Below, in pieces: positions 15,479-30,929 of a DNA stretch of 64,000 nucleotides. The stretch is from Letharia columbiana (taxonomy: Eukaryota; Ascomycota; Lecanoromycetes; Lecanorales; Parmeliaceae): NCBI RefSeq assembly GCF_014066305.1, contig NW_023501049.1, forward strand, positions 248,001 to 312,000, given 5' to 3'. Position numbers and translations under genes: made by a program. A model generated the notes under the pieces. The model did not search any database. It saw nothing but the letters and a program-made list of their open reading frames with translations, and was not told the DNA's origin. Positions within the stretch are counted from its first letter, which is position 1. Each line of letters opens with the position of its first letter.

Positions 15479-17212
15479 CGCGATATTTCAGATTAAATAG
15501 AAATATAAAGATTCTTATATCGTCGATATTAAGATAAATAATATCTCGATTTATAAAGAGATAATTAAAGTAAAAAGAACCTTCGCTAAATAAGAGTTAA
15601 CTAAGAAGTATATAGAATAGCGGCTTTTTTATTATCGAAGCGATATTATTAAGAAGTTAATATATAATCTTAGAGCTAGATTAAAGAAAGGTATCGTCAA
15701 GAATTTTATTAAGAGATATTTGAAATAATTTAAAAATATCTATATAGTTCGCGATAAACTTAATTATAGTGTTAAGATATTACTACTTAAGCGTATATTT
15801 AAGAAATTCGTTATCTTAGCTATCTTAAATTTTCGCTATTAAGATTTTATAAAAGTTAGATAAGATAAGCTATACGCGTTATATAAAGTAATTTAAGATT
15901 TTAAAAAGATTATAGTACTCGTAGAGAAGCTCTTAAATTAATTAAAGAAGTATTAAACTAAATATAATAATAAGTAAATCTTTATTATTATAGAAGTATC
16001 GTTCTTATTATTAATCGATTAATAGTTTATATAATACAATTATTAGAAGTTAAGACGCTCTATAAATTAGATAATTTTAAGAAAAGATAATTTATCGCTA
16101 ATAAGAATACTATTATCGAAGATTATTATATAGCGATAATAAAGAGTATTTCTAGAACTCGTTATAGTAGTTTAGATATAACGATAAACCTATTTTTATA
16201 GCGTATCGTATAAAGTTCTTACGATTTTATATAGAGTTTATAATATTTAATTTATAAAGTTATATTTATATTAATCTAATTTTAAACTTTATTATTAAAT
16301 ACGACTTTAAAGACTATAATATCGCGCTATATAGCGAGAATTTAAGAAGATATAAAAAACTTTTAGATAAAAGAGAGTATAAGATAGATATTATCTTAAA
16401 CTACTCGATATAGCTAGATATTATACTTCTTAACTATAATTTAATATATTTAAATTAATATTAAGAAGACGAAGAGCTTTATAAAAGCTATTATTATTTA
16501 TATTTAAAGGAAATATAATTAACTTCTAATTTATATATTTAGAATTCTAATATAGATTTATAAGGCTCTAAATATAATATAAGCTATAATATCGATACCT
16601 TCGCCTTCGCTTTCTTTCTTAACTATCTTCGAGAAGATATAATTAGCTTTTAGATTTTATTTTTATAATCTTAATATAAATCTACTTAGTCTTAAACTTA
16701 ATACGAATTATAATACTTATATCTTCGCCTCTACTTTCTCTCTTAAATATTTACACTTAATCTTCTAATAAAACGAAAGAGTTTTCTAAACGTAGATTCA
16801 TATTCTTAAATATATCGATTTCTATATTTAACGATATTAAGGCTATAAAGATAAGAATTATATTAAAAATCGAATATAAAATCTAAATAGGCCTTTTTAT
16901 CTTTAGATAAATAAAAAAAGTAAATACTTTAATATAGCTTATATCGATATCTTTAATCTCTTTTCCGTATACGTTAGCTATAGCTTTTCTATTTTTCATT
17001 ATCTATCGTAGTTATTAATCTTCTTCGATATTCATATTCGCTATAAAGAGGTATTTATAATTAAAGTACTATAAGGATATAGCTTATAGTATCTATAAAT
17101 CTAAAAAGTAAATTTTCATACGATTTTCGTCGAGTTCGTATTATAAGTATAATTTAATACGATTTAGTCTATTTAATAGACTTTATTTATATTTAAATTC
17201 TTTCCGCCAGTT

Positions 17213-17559
17213 CTATTAGTTTAATAACTTTAAAAAAATTTTAATAACTTTAAAAATTTTACGTAATGCACTCTAATATACTCTAAGTACTATTCTATAT
17301 ATATATGATATCAATATATATTATTATTAACATACGTATTATTGTGCGCTATATTAGAGTATTATTTATATAACTAATTTTATTAAATTATTTAATTCTA
17401 TAGTTAAATTTAAGTTAACGTTAATACTTATCGCTATAAAATCTTATCGTTATAATATCGATTATTAGAACTTTTCTTTTTTTATACGTATTACTATTAA
17501 ATTAATAGAACTAGTAGAAAAAATTAGAATAATTATTAAACTAGCGGAATTTAGGCGGA
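17213..17559. mobile_element. MITE-like element with terminal inverted repeats
   Basis: The two ends form inverted repeats. The left end starts TCCGCC at 17213 and continues to TAGTTTAAT by about 17235. The right end, read on the minus strand from 17559, starts TCCGCC and continues to TAGTTTAAT near 17535. The interior has a second nested inverted repeat, ACTCTAATATA at 17270-17280 against its complement at 17350-17360. The element is about 347 bp with no coding capacity. No clear target duplication is visible, so the exact ends are uncertain. CA and TG dinucleotides survive here (GCACTC, TGTGCGC), unlike in the flanks. Confidence 0.5.
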
Positions 17560-19480
17560 TTGTAATTAGATTTACTAATTCGACGAATTTTATAATTTCC
17601 GCGACACACGCGCGATTAGCAATTTTAAATTTTATAGAAACTTTTCAAATTTGCAGATGAGAATTAGATAGAAGAAATTTAATTATCTACGTAAAAGTCT
17701 TCTCGAGAAAATTCGCTTATTCTCATTTAACTCGAGATATTAGTTTTATATATATCTTCTTAACTAAATTAGCAAATAAGATTAATACTAATAATATTAT
17801 CTTTAGTAATATCTTAGCGATATACTATATAATTAGTTTAATATATTACTCTCGTAATATAAGCTTATTAATCGCTTAAGTTTAAATTAAATTATATCTA
17901 AATCTTATATTAATTATATAGAATTCTAATAAATATCGAGAAATTCTCTTCAATATTAAATACCTCGCTTTCGATTATATATATTTTCCGTATCGAGAAA
18001 TCCTCTATCGAATCTCTTTATAAGAGTCTTAGAGTCTTTATAAACGATTTTTAATATCTTTTAACGTCTTAAGTAAATAAGTTCGATATTACTCTATAAC
18101 TCTCTTTTATTCTCTTATTTTTAACTTTAATATTCTTTATTCATACTATAAAAGAGTTAATATTACTAAAAATATAATCTTTAAATTTCTTATATAGCGT
18201 TTACTATTAAAGAGACTTAATAAGATATAAATAATATCTTCTCTCTTAATCTTATACGAAAGAGTTAGTTCTTCTAGTAGATATAATAATCTAATATTCA
18301 TTTAGAAATTATCGTTATTACTATTATTAGAAAGAAATTAAACTAGTTATTCTCTAAAATATAACTATTACTCTTCTTTTTAATTCGATTAAAGTTATAA
18401 AATCGAATTTATTAAGAATAAAAGTAAATCTTTATAATAGAAGCGAAGAACTCTTATTTACGATAAGAATACTTATATATAACTATAATATTTCTAAAAT
18501 TATAAATATATTTTACTATAATATAGATAACTATAATTATTCTAACTCTATTCTAGAATAGCTATTATATTTCTCTAGTTTTTAGAATATACTCATAAAC
18601 CTCTAATTAACGACTTCGCGCTAAGAGAAGTTTAAAATAGAGAATATTTTCGAGCTTACTTAGACTTATTTTAAGATTAACGCTATTAATAAATATTCGA
18701 CTTATAATAAGAAATACTACGTTTTAAATATCTATATTATATATCTATAATATAAGATAATTTTAAAGATTTACTTTATTATCGATACGCTAATCTAGAT
18801 AGAGAGTATATAATAATATTTATTACTTATATATAGAATTACTTAAACTCTATATAAGAGAAAGTCTAATTACTAGATACTTAAAACTTAGTATTTACTA
18901 AATAAATAATAGTCTCTCTTTATTATTTATCTCTTAGTTCTTATATCTTCTCGCTTAACGATACTCTATAAAGAAGAATAAGAAATTTCTATTCGCGAAT
19001 TAGTTATAGCGTTAATATTTTAGTACTAATATAAACTAATTAAAGTTTAAACTTTCGCGAACTATTTAGTATTTCGATAGACTAAGATCTCGAATAAATA
19101 AATTTTCCGTTAGATAAATAGAAGGGAATATATAGATTAAAATAAAGGGTCGATAATAATTGCGATATAGCATTTTAATATCGTCTTAAGCTTCGAGAAT
19201 ATTTAAAGCTACTTTAATAATAAGTATTTATAATATAATTAGCGAAGAGATTATTACCTTAATTACTTTAATAATTACCGAGATTTATTATAATCTTTCT
19301 TCTCTAATTATTAAATATATATAAATATATTATTAATAGATCTTATTAACGTTATCTATACTTAAAGAATATATCTTAACTCATACTTCTTAAAACTATA
19401 ATTAGATTATTTAATAGAAGATCTAAGTAGTAATTAAAAAGAATATATACTATAATAGCTTTCTTTTTACCCCCATCTAC
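17560..19480. repeat. RIP-degraded DNA; first 110 bp less mutated
   Basis: No gene is recognisable. The first part, to about 17670, retains CA and TG dinucleotides (for example CGACACACGCGCG and TTTGCAGATGAG), so it was mutated less, perhaps as unique sequence next to the MITE-like element. From there to 19480 the usual RIP composition returns and every frame is interrupted. A short CCCCC run lies at the very end, directly before the G/C-free tract. Confidence 0.6.
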
Positions 19481-19637
19481 TATAATTTAAATTATAATTT
19501 TTTTTTTTTAATTAAAATTATTTTTTTTAAAAAAAAAAAAAAAAAATTTTAAAAAAAAATTTAAAAAAAAAATATTTTTTTTAAAAAAAAAAAAAAAAAT
19601 AAAAAAAATTTTTTTTAAAATTTTTTAAATAAAAAAA

Positions 19638-19677
<40 letters not shown>

Positions 19678-19738
19678 ATAATATAAAAAAAAAAAAAAAA
19701 AATTAAAAATTTTTTTATAAAAAAAAAAAAAAAATATT

Positions 19739-19773
<35 letters not shown>

Positions 19774-19886
19774 TTTTTTTTTTTATTTAAAAATAATAAA
19801 AATTAAAAAAAAATTAAATTTTTAAAAATAATATTTTTTTTTATAAAAAAAAAAAAATTTTTTTTTTTTTTTATTTTTTATATTAA
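19481..19886. repeat. 406-bp tract with no G or C, poly-A/poly-T rich
   Basis: Between the C at 19480 and the G at 19887 there is not one G or C. The tract is made of alternating A and T homopolymers, the longest being 32 A (19644-19675) and about 28 A (19743-19770). This is far more extreme than RIP alone, which leaves C and G outside CpA. It could be a genuine low-complexity spacer, an expanded poly-A tail cluster of LINE-like elements, or an error-prone consensus in a poorly covered assembly region. It sits at the start of the most AT-extreme block. Confidence 0.85.
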
Positions 19887-22800
19887 GTAATATTATATCG
19901 TACCCGAGTATAATATAAGTAGAGTCGAATATTATATCATTTTTCTAATATAAATTCGAGATCTTAGCGAGATATTTTACGATATAATATATCTATATAA
20001 ATTATATTATAAAATAATATATATATAAGATATTCTTATTAAGATTTCTATATTTATAGAATAATCCGACTAAGATATATAGAATATATTTATTCTTCTT
20101 TATTAAGAGAGAGGGAATATAAAGAGTAATTTAATATAGCTATTTATCTTTTTATTAATAATAATAATTAGAATAATAATTAGAACTATAAGCGTCTTTA
20201 TTCTTCTTCTTAAAATTATAATATAAAAGAATATTCTAAATTTTAAATCTTTAAATATTATAAGAATAAAATTCTATAATTATCTTTATTTATATATTTA
20301 TTTTAACGCGTTAGATAAGCTTAATAAACTTTATATTCGTTCTTCTCTTAAATTCTCTATCTCTCTTCTATTCTACTCTATCGTAATTCTTTTAAATATC
20401 TTAAATCTATCTCTATCTAATTAAACTTATTAACTATTTATAAATAAATTCGCTTTTTAAATTATTTTAAATCTCTTTATCGAGATTAAATTTATTATTA
20501 TTAACTCTCTCTAATTATAAATCTATTAATTATTTCTCTATATATTATAGAGTATTAATAATATATCTTAATAAATTTATAAATATTAAACTTATCGAAA
20601 TACTTTTTATAAGCTTATTATTTTTATTAATATAATTATTATAATTATTAATTAAATTTTTATATAAAGTACTATTAGCTCTTTTAATCTAATTTAATAT
20701 ATTAAGATCTTCTTTAAGATTAAATTTAATTTATTTAAGCTTATTTTCTCGATATTTTATATAAAGAATTATTATTAAAATATAAAATATCGCTAATAAA
20801 TAATACTTTTAAGTATTATAATATCTTTTAATTATTAAGAAATATCGCTTATATATAATAGCCTCCGCGAGAGAATAAAGAATATTATAAGTTATTTAAG
20901 TAATTATAATATATTTAAACTTTAATTTCTTTTATTATTTTAAAATTAAGAGATTTATTAAATTATTAAAAAGAAGCTTTATAAAGATTAGAAGTAAGAT
21001 TATAATTAGAATAATAATTAGAAAATTTATTATTTCTTCTATATTACTAAAGCTAATTATATTTATTCTTATTATTTAAATTTTTAATCTTAGATTTTAT
21101 TATTTAATTAAACATATTTTTATTTAATTAATTTATTCGCTTAGCTCTTTATAATTAATTACTTATATTAATATTTTAATAATTTTAAAATATCTTTTTA
21201 AGCGTTTTTTAATAGATCTTTCGTTTATAGCTTCTCTCTAATATTAATCTTTTAATTTAATTTCTTTAATTTTATATTATTATAATTTAAATATAAAAGT
21301 ATAAGCTTATTTATATAGATAGTTTAAATCTAATTAAGTTTAATTATAATAGATAATTAATTTCTTATAAATCGTTTTAAAAGCTTTAAAAAGTTCTTTT
21401 TTTTAAGAAACTCTTCTTCTTCTTAATTTTTCGAGCTTTTTATCTATATAATTAAATAGATAATTATAAATATTAAAGATATAATAAATTATAATCTTCT
21501 TTTCTCTATTTATTAATTTTATAAATTTATAAAAAAATCTAATAAGCTAAATTAAATATTAAATCTATTAGAAATTTATCGAAAATTATTTAGATATCTA
21601 AATTATAATTTTTATTTATAATTATTTTTTATTATTTAATCTTAAATAAATAGTTAATTTATTTTTTAAAAAGTATATAATATTAATATAAAGAAGTAGA
21701 GCGCGAATTAATATCTAATAAGTTAAATTTTAGCGAGTCTTAATATTCTAAAAGAGCTTAAAAGAATATTTTTAATAATATTACTTTTTTTTAGAAAGTT
21801 AATATTTATCTAATATTAAAATATTTTTATTTTAAAGTTATTTATTTTATAATATAAAAAAAATCTTTTTTACGCTAATCGCTAATATTAATATATATAG
21901 TAATTTTTCGAATTTTAATATAATTAATAATATAATAATTAGAATAATAATAAGAAATATTATATTTTTATTAGAGTTATTAATAGATTAATTATATTTA
22001 TTTAAATTTAATTCTTATCTTCTTTATTATTTTAGCTTCTCTAAAATTTCTTATTTATTAAAATAATTCTAATATTATTTAAAAGTTCTTTTAAGATTAA
22101 TTAAATAATATATATTATATAAAGAATATATTATAAATAATTTAAAAATTTAAATTCTTTAATATTAAGCGAGTTATTTATTATAAAAATAAAAAGATAA
22201 ATAATTAAATTATCAAAGAGTATATTATTATTATTAAGCGTTATTAATTATAAATTTAAATATATAAAATTAAATCTTATATTTTATAAGAATTAAATTA
22301 ATAATACTTATAAGTTTTTAGTTAATATATTTATCTTCGATATATTTAAAATCTATAAAAATCTTATATTATTATTAATTAATATTAATAAAAAAGATTA
22401 GAATTATTATAAATAATTAATAATTATAAAATAATTAATAATTTAGAATTAAAGAGACTTTAATATTATTAATTAATAAATTCTTTAATAATTTTATCTC
22501 TAGCTCTATAACTTTTCTTATTAATTAATTCTTTATAATAAATATTAATTTTAATTATATATTAAAGTTAAGATAGTATAAGAGTTATAATATTTTAAAA
22601 TTATTAATAATTATAAATAAAATATTAATATTTATAATTTAGCGATAAAATTATTTCAAGAAGTCTTCGCGTATAAGCTTTCGATCTTCTAATATTATAA
22701 GAGAATTTTAATATTATCTTTTCTAGAGTAAATAGTAAATTAGATATTCTATTTATTATTTTATTTATTAATAATTTATATTATCTAATTTAGAAATATA

Positions 22801-25660
22801 TCTAATTTTTATAATTATTAATTAAATTTATTTATTATAAATTACTTAAATTAGATTTCTTAATATATCTCTTAAATTTAATATATACTATTATATCGCT
22901 TATTTTATAATCTATAAATAAATAAATTAGAATCTTATTATAATAATAATAAATAATATATAACTCTTTAAAATCGATAAGCGTATATTTATTAAATTAT
23001 ATTTATTTCTAGAATTTTCTAATTTCTAAATCTTAATAAATAAGTTAATAATTACTATTAAATTTAAATTAATTCTATATAATCTATACTATCTTTATTT
23101 ATTACTATATTTATTATTTTTTATTATTAATATTAAAAAGAAAGTAAGATTTATTATTATTTTTATATTAAAATATATTTATTAATATCTTATACTAAGT
23201 ATTATTAATTAAGAAAGTTAAGTTTATACGCTAAATAAAGATCTAATTAATATCTTAAAATTAAGATATTTAAAGAGAAATTAAAAGAGATATATAAATA
23301 AATAAAATATTAGAAATAAAATAAGATTAATATTTAATATATAAATTCTATCTTCTCGCTATAATAGAAACTTATATTACTTTAATAATATATCGCTATA
23401 TTATTTTCGATATTTTAAATTAAAGATTAACTTTTTCTAATTAATATTATAATTAATAATTATATATTTAAAAGTATATAATAATACTAATATAGAATTA
23501 ATATTTAATTTTATTAATTTAAAACTCTAATTAGTCTAGCTATTAACGCTTTTCTACTTAATATAATATATACTTTATTTACTTTAATATTAATACTTAT
23601 TTATTACTATATTATTTTAATTATTAAAATTAAAAATTATATTTATTTAATTAATATTTTAATCGCTAATTATATTAATAAAGATATATATTAATATTTT
23701 AAAACTATTAAATAAATTTTATTAGATATTAATATAGAATTAAAATTTAATTTAAACGCTTTAATAATTTAATTAACTAAATTAATTATTATCTAAATCT
23801 TCTATATATAAAAATTAAATCTTTTATCGCGCTAAGACTATTTTTAAATATTAATATCTTTCTTATTAATATAACTCTCTCTTATTTAAATAATATTATA
23901 ATATCTTTTACTTAAGTATTAAAATATTAAAATATTATATTCTTCGCTTTTAATTAGACGACTTTATTTTTAAATTAATATCTTTAATCTTATAAAAATA
24001 ATAATTAATTTATTATAGATAAAGGCGAAAAAGAAATAATATCTTCTTCTATCTTTAGAGTAGAAGAAGAGAAAAAAATAAGTAAATTAATTATAAGCTA
24101 TAAATAGCTTAATATCTAAGAATAATAAATTAATAAAGTTATAATATTAAAATAAAGAGCTTTTTTTATAACTAATAAATATAAGATTAAATAGAAATTA
24201 ATTAAATTAATAAGATTATCTTTAATAGATATATCGCGTATATAAAGAATATTAAAATATATAAAATATAAGAGGAGGCGTATATATATAGCTATAGATA
24301 TTTAAAGTATATTTAAAATATAGAAAGAAGCGCTTATATATAGCTCTACGATATATATTAATAAAAAAGAAATCGACTTCTTTTTCTAATTAGCTTTCTA
24401 ATTAATATTTAAACTTAATCTATCTTTAAATAATATTTTATTTTAATAAGATTTTAATTATATAATATTAATTAACTCGATAATAAATATTTAATATTAT
24501 TCTTTTCTAATCTACTCTCTTCTTTTTTAAAAATTCTTTTTATTATTATAGTAATTATATTATAATATACTTATTTATTATAATATTATCTATATCTAAA
24601 AAAAATAAAATTATTTTCTTTATATTTTATAGTTAAATTAAATTAATAATATTATTTTTATAAAGTAAATATATATTTAATAGCGCTATATCTCTTAATA
24701 TAATAATTAATTATAATACTAAATATAATTTATTAATATATAATATTATTATTTATTAAAGCTATTAACTCGATAATCGCGAAAACTTAAAAAATTTTTA
24801 ATAATTTATTAATTACTAATTTAAATTTATTTAAATTATTAAAGTAAAGTAAAGATAAGACTTCGCGAAGATAAAAATTAGAAGATTATATACGAAGTTT
24901 AAGAAGTATAATTATAAATAAGAAAAGTATATAATTATATTAATTATATATATCTAAATTAAATAGTAAATTAATTATATACGCTAATTATATTATTACT
25001 AATTAGACTTTAAAATCTATATATTAAAGAAAATCCGCGAACTATAGAAATTAACGAATTTAATTATTTTTTAAATTATATTTATTAAGATAATAAAGGA
25101 GATTTTAATTTCTATAGCTTTAAATTCGATTAATTCGCTTCGAATTTAATTCTCTATATTATATATACTTTAAGAAATTATAAAGATAAAATTAGCGAGT
25201 AATTTTAATAATATAACTTACTTTTTAATAATTATAAATAAAGAAAATTACTAATTAATATCTAGCGACTTAATTATATATATTTTATATAAAAAGAATT
25301 ACTTTATAATTAAAAGATATATAGCTTTTTAGATAATTATAATAAGATATAAATTTATAAATAATAATATAGTATTATTAAAGTCTAGACGTAGTTTTTA
25401 TAAAAAGAAAATATATAATAAATAAAAGAAAAACTATTCTAAGTTAAGAATAAGATATTCTAATTATTATTCTATTTATTACGCTTAATTAATAATATTT
25501 AACTATTATACTTAATCTAATAACTTTATATATTTTATATTTATAGAATAAAACTTTTTAAATCGATTTAAATATAGATATATATTTATAAAAATATTAC
25601 TACTTTAATAAAAGAGGCTTTTTATTCTAAAATCTATATTAAATTAAAGATTATATCTCT

Positions 25661-25935
25661 ACGTTCGATAGCTTTAATTTCTATAATTATTATTAGTATT
25701 ACGACTAAATTTATATAGTAATAATACGCCTTTTTTATTAGCGAGTATTTCTATATTTAATAGCTTTAGTTCTTATAATTACTATTAATATCGCGATTAA
25801 ATTTATATAATAATAGTACGCTTTTCTTATTAACGAGTATTTCTATATTCGATAGCTTTAATTTCTATAATTATTATTAATATCGCGATTAAATTCACAT
25901 AGTAATAGTATATTTTTCTTATTAACGAGTATATT
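25661..25935. repeat. Tandem array, 92-bp period, three copies
   Basis: The segment containing (G/A)ATAGCTTTA, then TTCTATAATTATTATTA, then GCGATTAAATT, ending in GAGTAT, occurs three times. The aligned GATAGC positions are 25667, 25759 and 25851, giving a constant period of 92. The copies differ mainly by C/T and G/A changes, for example ATTACGACTAAA against ATCGCGATTAAA. Because 92 is not a multiple of three, it is unlikely to be a coding repeat. Confidence 0.75.
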
Positions 25936-28900
25936 AATAATCGTAAATAGTTAAAATACAATAGAAAATAGTAGGCGACTCTTAGTAATATTCGATTCTA
26001 AATCTATAGCTTCTTTATCTTATCTAAAAGTAAAGATATTTATATCTAGAATTTAAAGTAAGTATATTTTAATATATAGTTATTAAATATCTAGATATAA
26101 ATCTTCTAGCTAAAAGATTAATTTCTTTAAAGTTAATTAATATAATTATAATAATAATTAGAAATATAATTATTATATTATATAGCGTATTTTAATAGAT
26201 TAAATTTAATAGACTTCGCTAATATAACGCTAGATAGATTTTAAGATATTAAAGCTATAAATAGAAATTCTCTTTTTCTTTCTTTCTTAATATCTTAAAT
26301 ATTTTCTTTTATCGATATTTTATATTATAATTATTTTATCTTATTCGTTTTAATTTAATTTAATAATAATATATTATTAATAATTATTAATCTCGATAGC
26401 GATTCTATTATATTATTATTATATAGAGATAGCGATATTAATTTATATACTAAGTCGACTTATTTAAAAGATAATATAAATCTTAATAATCTTTTTAACG
26501 ATATAAATAATTAGTTAAATAATCGCTTATTTAATCTTTATATTAAGACTTTAAATTAAAAGAAAATTTTAAAGTCTTCTAGTCGTAAAAAGATAATTAC
26601 GAAAAAAATCGAATAAAATAAGTCTTTAGTTATTCGCGCTTTCGATATAAAGATTATAAGAAAAAGTATTTTATAGTCTTTACTTATAAAGATTAAAAAT
26701 CGATATTAAAAGTAAGAAAGTAAGTATAGTAATATAATATTTTATTAAATAATATATATATATAATTAATAATAATTTAGCTATTACTTTACGAGAGATT
26801 AAAAGATATTAAAAATTAACTAATTTACTTCTTTTAAAAAAACCTTTCGTCTATATAATATAAGAGATTATTAATATAATATTATTATCTTATTATACTA
26901 TACGAATTTAGATTTCTATATTAAATACGTTATAAGAAGTTATCGAAGCGACTCTAGTATCGAAATTCTATCGTATATTAGCTTTTTATTAAGTTATTAT
27001 TTTATTAATAAATTATATAGTTAATAATCTCTACGCTATTTATAATAAAAGAGTTATATTAATAATTAAAGATATAAAGCTTATATAAATAATATATTAA
27101 TATATAATAAAAGAGAGTATATAAAAAATAAGAATAAGATAATTAAAAGTACTTTACTTAGATAGAAGAGAGTTAAGATACTCGATATAGAATAGAATTC
27201 TAATTATCTTTCTAATTATCGAAAAATATATAAATTTATTATTCTAATAATAATCTCTTTATATTCTCTTTATTAGCGAGAATTTCTTATTTAAAAAAAC
27301 GCGTAGTTAATAATTTTAATATAAAAAATAAGATCTCGAATTTTTAGACTTTAAAGTATTATAAGTTAAATAATAGTTATAAATAAATTTAATATAAACT
27401 AGATTAGAAGTAAAAATCTAAATATAATCTTTATTATTAATAAAGAAATTACTAAGAAAGAGATAATATTTAATATTAATCTATATAAATAAAATATAAT
27501 TAAATTATAAAACGCGCTTATAGATCGAATAAGAATTCGAATAACTTATAAATATAGATTTTTCTTACGAAAGCTTATTAAGATAATCTATAAGAGTATA
27601 AAATCTCTATTATTTCTATATTCTTATATCGTCGATAGCTTTATCTATAAAGGTATTTAATAAAATAAAGATATCGAGATTAAAGATCGATCGATAAAAA
27701 TTTCTTTTTAATTTATAAAAGTACGCTTAAAACTTAACTAGACGTCGGGAATTAGAAATTTATACTTAATTACTATAAAGTATTATTTTAGCTCTATATA
27801 AAATTTAAAATTCGAGATCTAAATCGTAGAATTAGCTACGTTTATTATATATATAAGAGAGAAGAGAAATATTAGATATAAGTAAGTAAAGAAATACTTA
27901 AAGTATAATAATAATTACTTTAAGAGAGAGTTTTAAGTAATAATACTAATTACGTATATATATCGAGAGTATAAAATAAGATCTTAAATTCTCGAATTTT
28001 AAAGTATCGTAAATTAAATAATAGTCGTAAATAAACTTAGTATAAATTAAATTAGAAGTAAGAATTTAATATAATAATAAAAGTTTAAGATATTATTCGT
28101 AAGATCGAAGAAGAAAAAGTTAAAAAATTAAGAAAGAAAGATAAGAATAAATTTAATAGAAATATTAAAGCTAATAAGAAGAAAGGTTTAAAAAAAAATA
28201 TACGTCTAACGAATATAGATATTTAAGATATAAACCTTAATTAAAAAGTATTACTTATTTCTAAACATATCTATAAATAGAAAGTACTCGTTATATAAAA
28301 AAGATATTATAATCGAAAAGAATTATATTTTAAAATTAATTATAATTCTTAATAGAAATATTAAAGAGGCTTATAAGATAGATAGCGTAAATAATTAAAA
28401 ACTTAAAGATATAAAGTTATCGCTTTATTATTATTAAGTATAAGAAATAGCTTTTATAAAGAATCGAGAGATCGATAATAAAGAGCTATTAAGTGATATA
28501 TTAGTAAATCTACTATCTTTTAATTATCTTAAAAAGATTTATAGACTATAAGAGTTAGCGTTTAATATAAGAGAAAAGAATTTATAATATAAAATTCTAA
28601 GTATCTTTCTAATTAATAAATAGCGAAATCTATTATAATCTCTTCTTTTAAGCTCTTATATCTAAGTATTTATATTTTAATAATAAAAATAAAAAGCGAT
28701 TTAAAATCTTATTATTATAGTTATTAGTTATTATTCGAAAAGCCTCTTCTACTCTATTATTATCTTTATTTAACTCTTATCTATTTAGCGTATAGTTATA
28801 ATTCTTTAACTATTATTTAATTAAGCCTAGTAAATCTAGAAAATTATTATTATTTATATTAAATTACTATATTACTAAATTTCTTTATATTACGCGTTTA

Positions 28901-30929
28901 ACTTTATTAAAATAAATATATAAAAATAATAAATCGAATTTTAATTAATTAGTCTAGGTAATTTTTAATATACTTTTATTAAAGAGAGAGTAATAAATAA
29001 AAAGAATACTTATTATAGAATTCGTTTATATATAATTATATATTTTTCTAATCTAAAAATTATAAGTTAATAATTTTATATACGTGAGAAATAATAATAA
29101 TATATCTTATAATCGATTTTAGAAGAATAGTTCTATATCGTAAAACCTCTATACTTATATTTTTTAATTATATAATAAAATTTATAATTATAAGAGTTAA
29201 TATACGTTATTTTCGCTCGTAGAGATTAATAAACCCTTTATTAAAACTTTTAAATTATTATAAAGATAAAAAGTAATTTTTATTTATAAGATTATTTAAT
29301 TATATTAGATAATCTAATTAATAGCTTTAAATTATTATTAAATAATATACTTATCTCTTATTCTTTCTCTTTTTTTATTTATTTTAAAGTTATAAGATAA
29401 ATAAAATTATTTAATATTTCCTTCTCTATTAAATCTTTTTATTACGAAGTTATACTCTTATTATTATTAATAATACTTTTTTATTTTTAATTATTTAGAC
29501 TTAATTATATAGCTAATATAAATATATACTTTCTCTTTAAAATATTAAATAAAAAAATTATATATATTAATATCTAATAAAACTATAATATAATCGATTT
29601 TATTATTTATAAAAGTATATATGTTTAATCTCTTATAATATCTTTTTCTACTTCTCTAAACTTACGCTTTTAAATCTATTTATATTTTTAACTTTATTTC
29701 TTATAATTAATATCGCATTAAGATTAATATTATATATCTTTTATAAGCGAGCTCTAAGTGAGTTATATACTTCGAGAGTTATTATATATTAATAAAATTT
29801 AATAATATAAGAATTTTATAAGAGCTCTTCTATCGCTTTACGCTTACGATTTTTAATATTAATTAGATAATTACGAAATCTTAATAATAATAGAAATAAA
29901 AAGAATTTTATTAAAAGATTATTATTACGAATTATTCGCTAAAGATTATCTATATTATCTACTTCTATATATATAATTAAAATTATAAATTTAATTTTAT
30001 TTTATAATAATAAAGAATCTTATCTTTTTCTTTTAATAATAGATTATTTATAATTCTATTATTATTTTTCTTCTAGCTATATAAAATTACTATTACGTTA
30101 ATTTTATAGTATATATATTTACTAGACCTATAAATAATAGTATTTAAAAGATACTTTATAAGAAAAAAATAAAATATAACTTCTAAATATCTTTCTAATT
30201 ATCTTTCTAATTATTATAATATTATAATAAGTAAAAGAAAAAAAGAAAAAAAGAAAGAAGTAATATATAAAAAGCTTATCGTTCTTATCTTAATTTATAG
30301 TACTCGCGTAAAACTTAAGATAATAATTAATATTATAAAATTATAAGATTTTTAGATAAAGAAGAATTAAATAGATATAATAAAAAACTTAAAGAAGAAT
30401 TTAAGTTTAAATCTAAAGAAAAGTTTATAAGCTTAATTATATATTAATAAGTTAGTTAATAATTAATAATTAATTTTATTAATATATATAATAAAATAAG
30501 ATAGAGTTAAATTTAAAAATCTTAAATTTATATATATAATTAATTATTAATTTAGAGTTATTACGCTTTTTAATTAGACTAACTAAATTATCGCGAATAA
30601 ATAAATTAGTATTTATAATTATAAAAAAAATATAATCGAATAGTCTTAATTAAAAAATAGATATATATTATTTAATTTTAGAATAACTTTTTTATTTTCT
30701 ATTAAAATTTTAAGATTTCTTTCTAAAATTATAGAATAAAATAAGAACTTTTAGATAAAAAAAGAATTTCTAAATTTAATCTAATAATTATTAAAGCGTA
30801 AGAAATTTAAATATCGTTTATTAAAGTTCGCTCGATAGCCGAATAGCTCGCTTATCAAAGTTCGCTTACTAAAGATTATTTATCTATTTACTCAATAATC
30901 TTAATTAAAAAAATAATTATAAATTTAAT

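Larger units (their letters stand above)
1..17212. repeat. RIP-degraded AT-rich repeat DNA, no intact gene
   Basis: The stretch is AT-rich with CpA and TpG nearly missing and TpA in excess. The first 60 bases, for example, contain no CA and one TG. CpG is still common, as expected when RIP mutates mainly CpA. All reading frames are closed by frequent TAA and TAG. I could not recognise any transposon protein here. The two longest open stretches (4480-4728 and 15266-15478) are listed separately. Minor hairpins exist, such as 7-bp arms at 7433-7439 and 7447-7453. The most likely content is several nested, heavily mutated transposons of unknown family. Confidence 0.8.
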
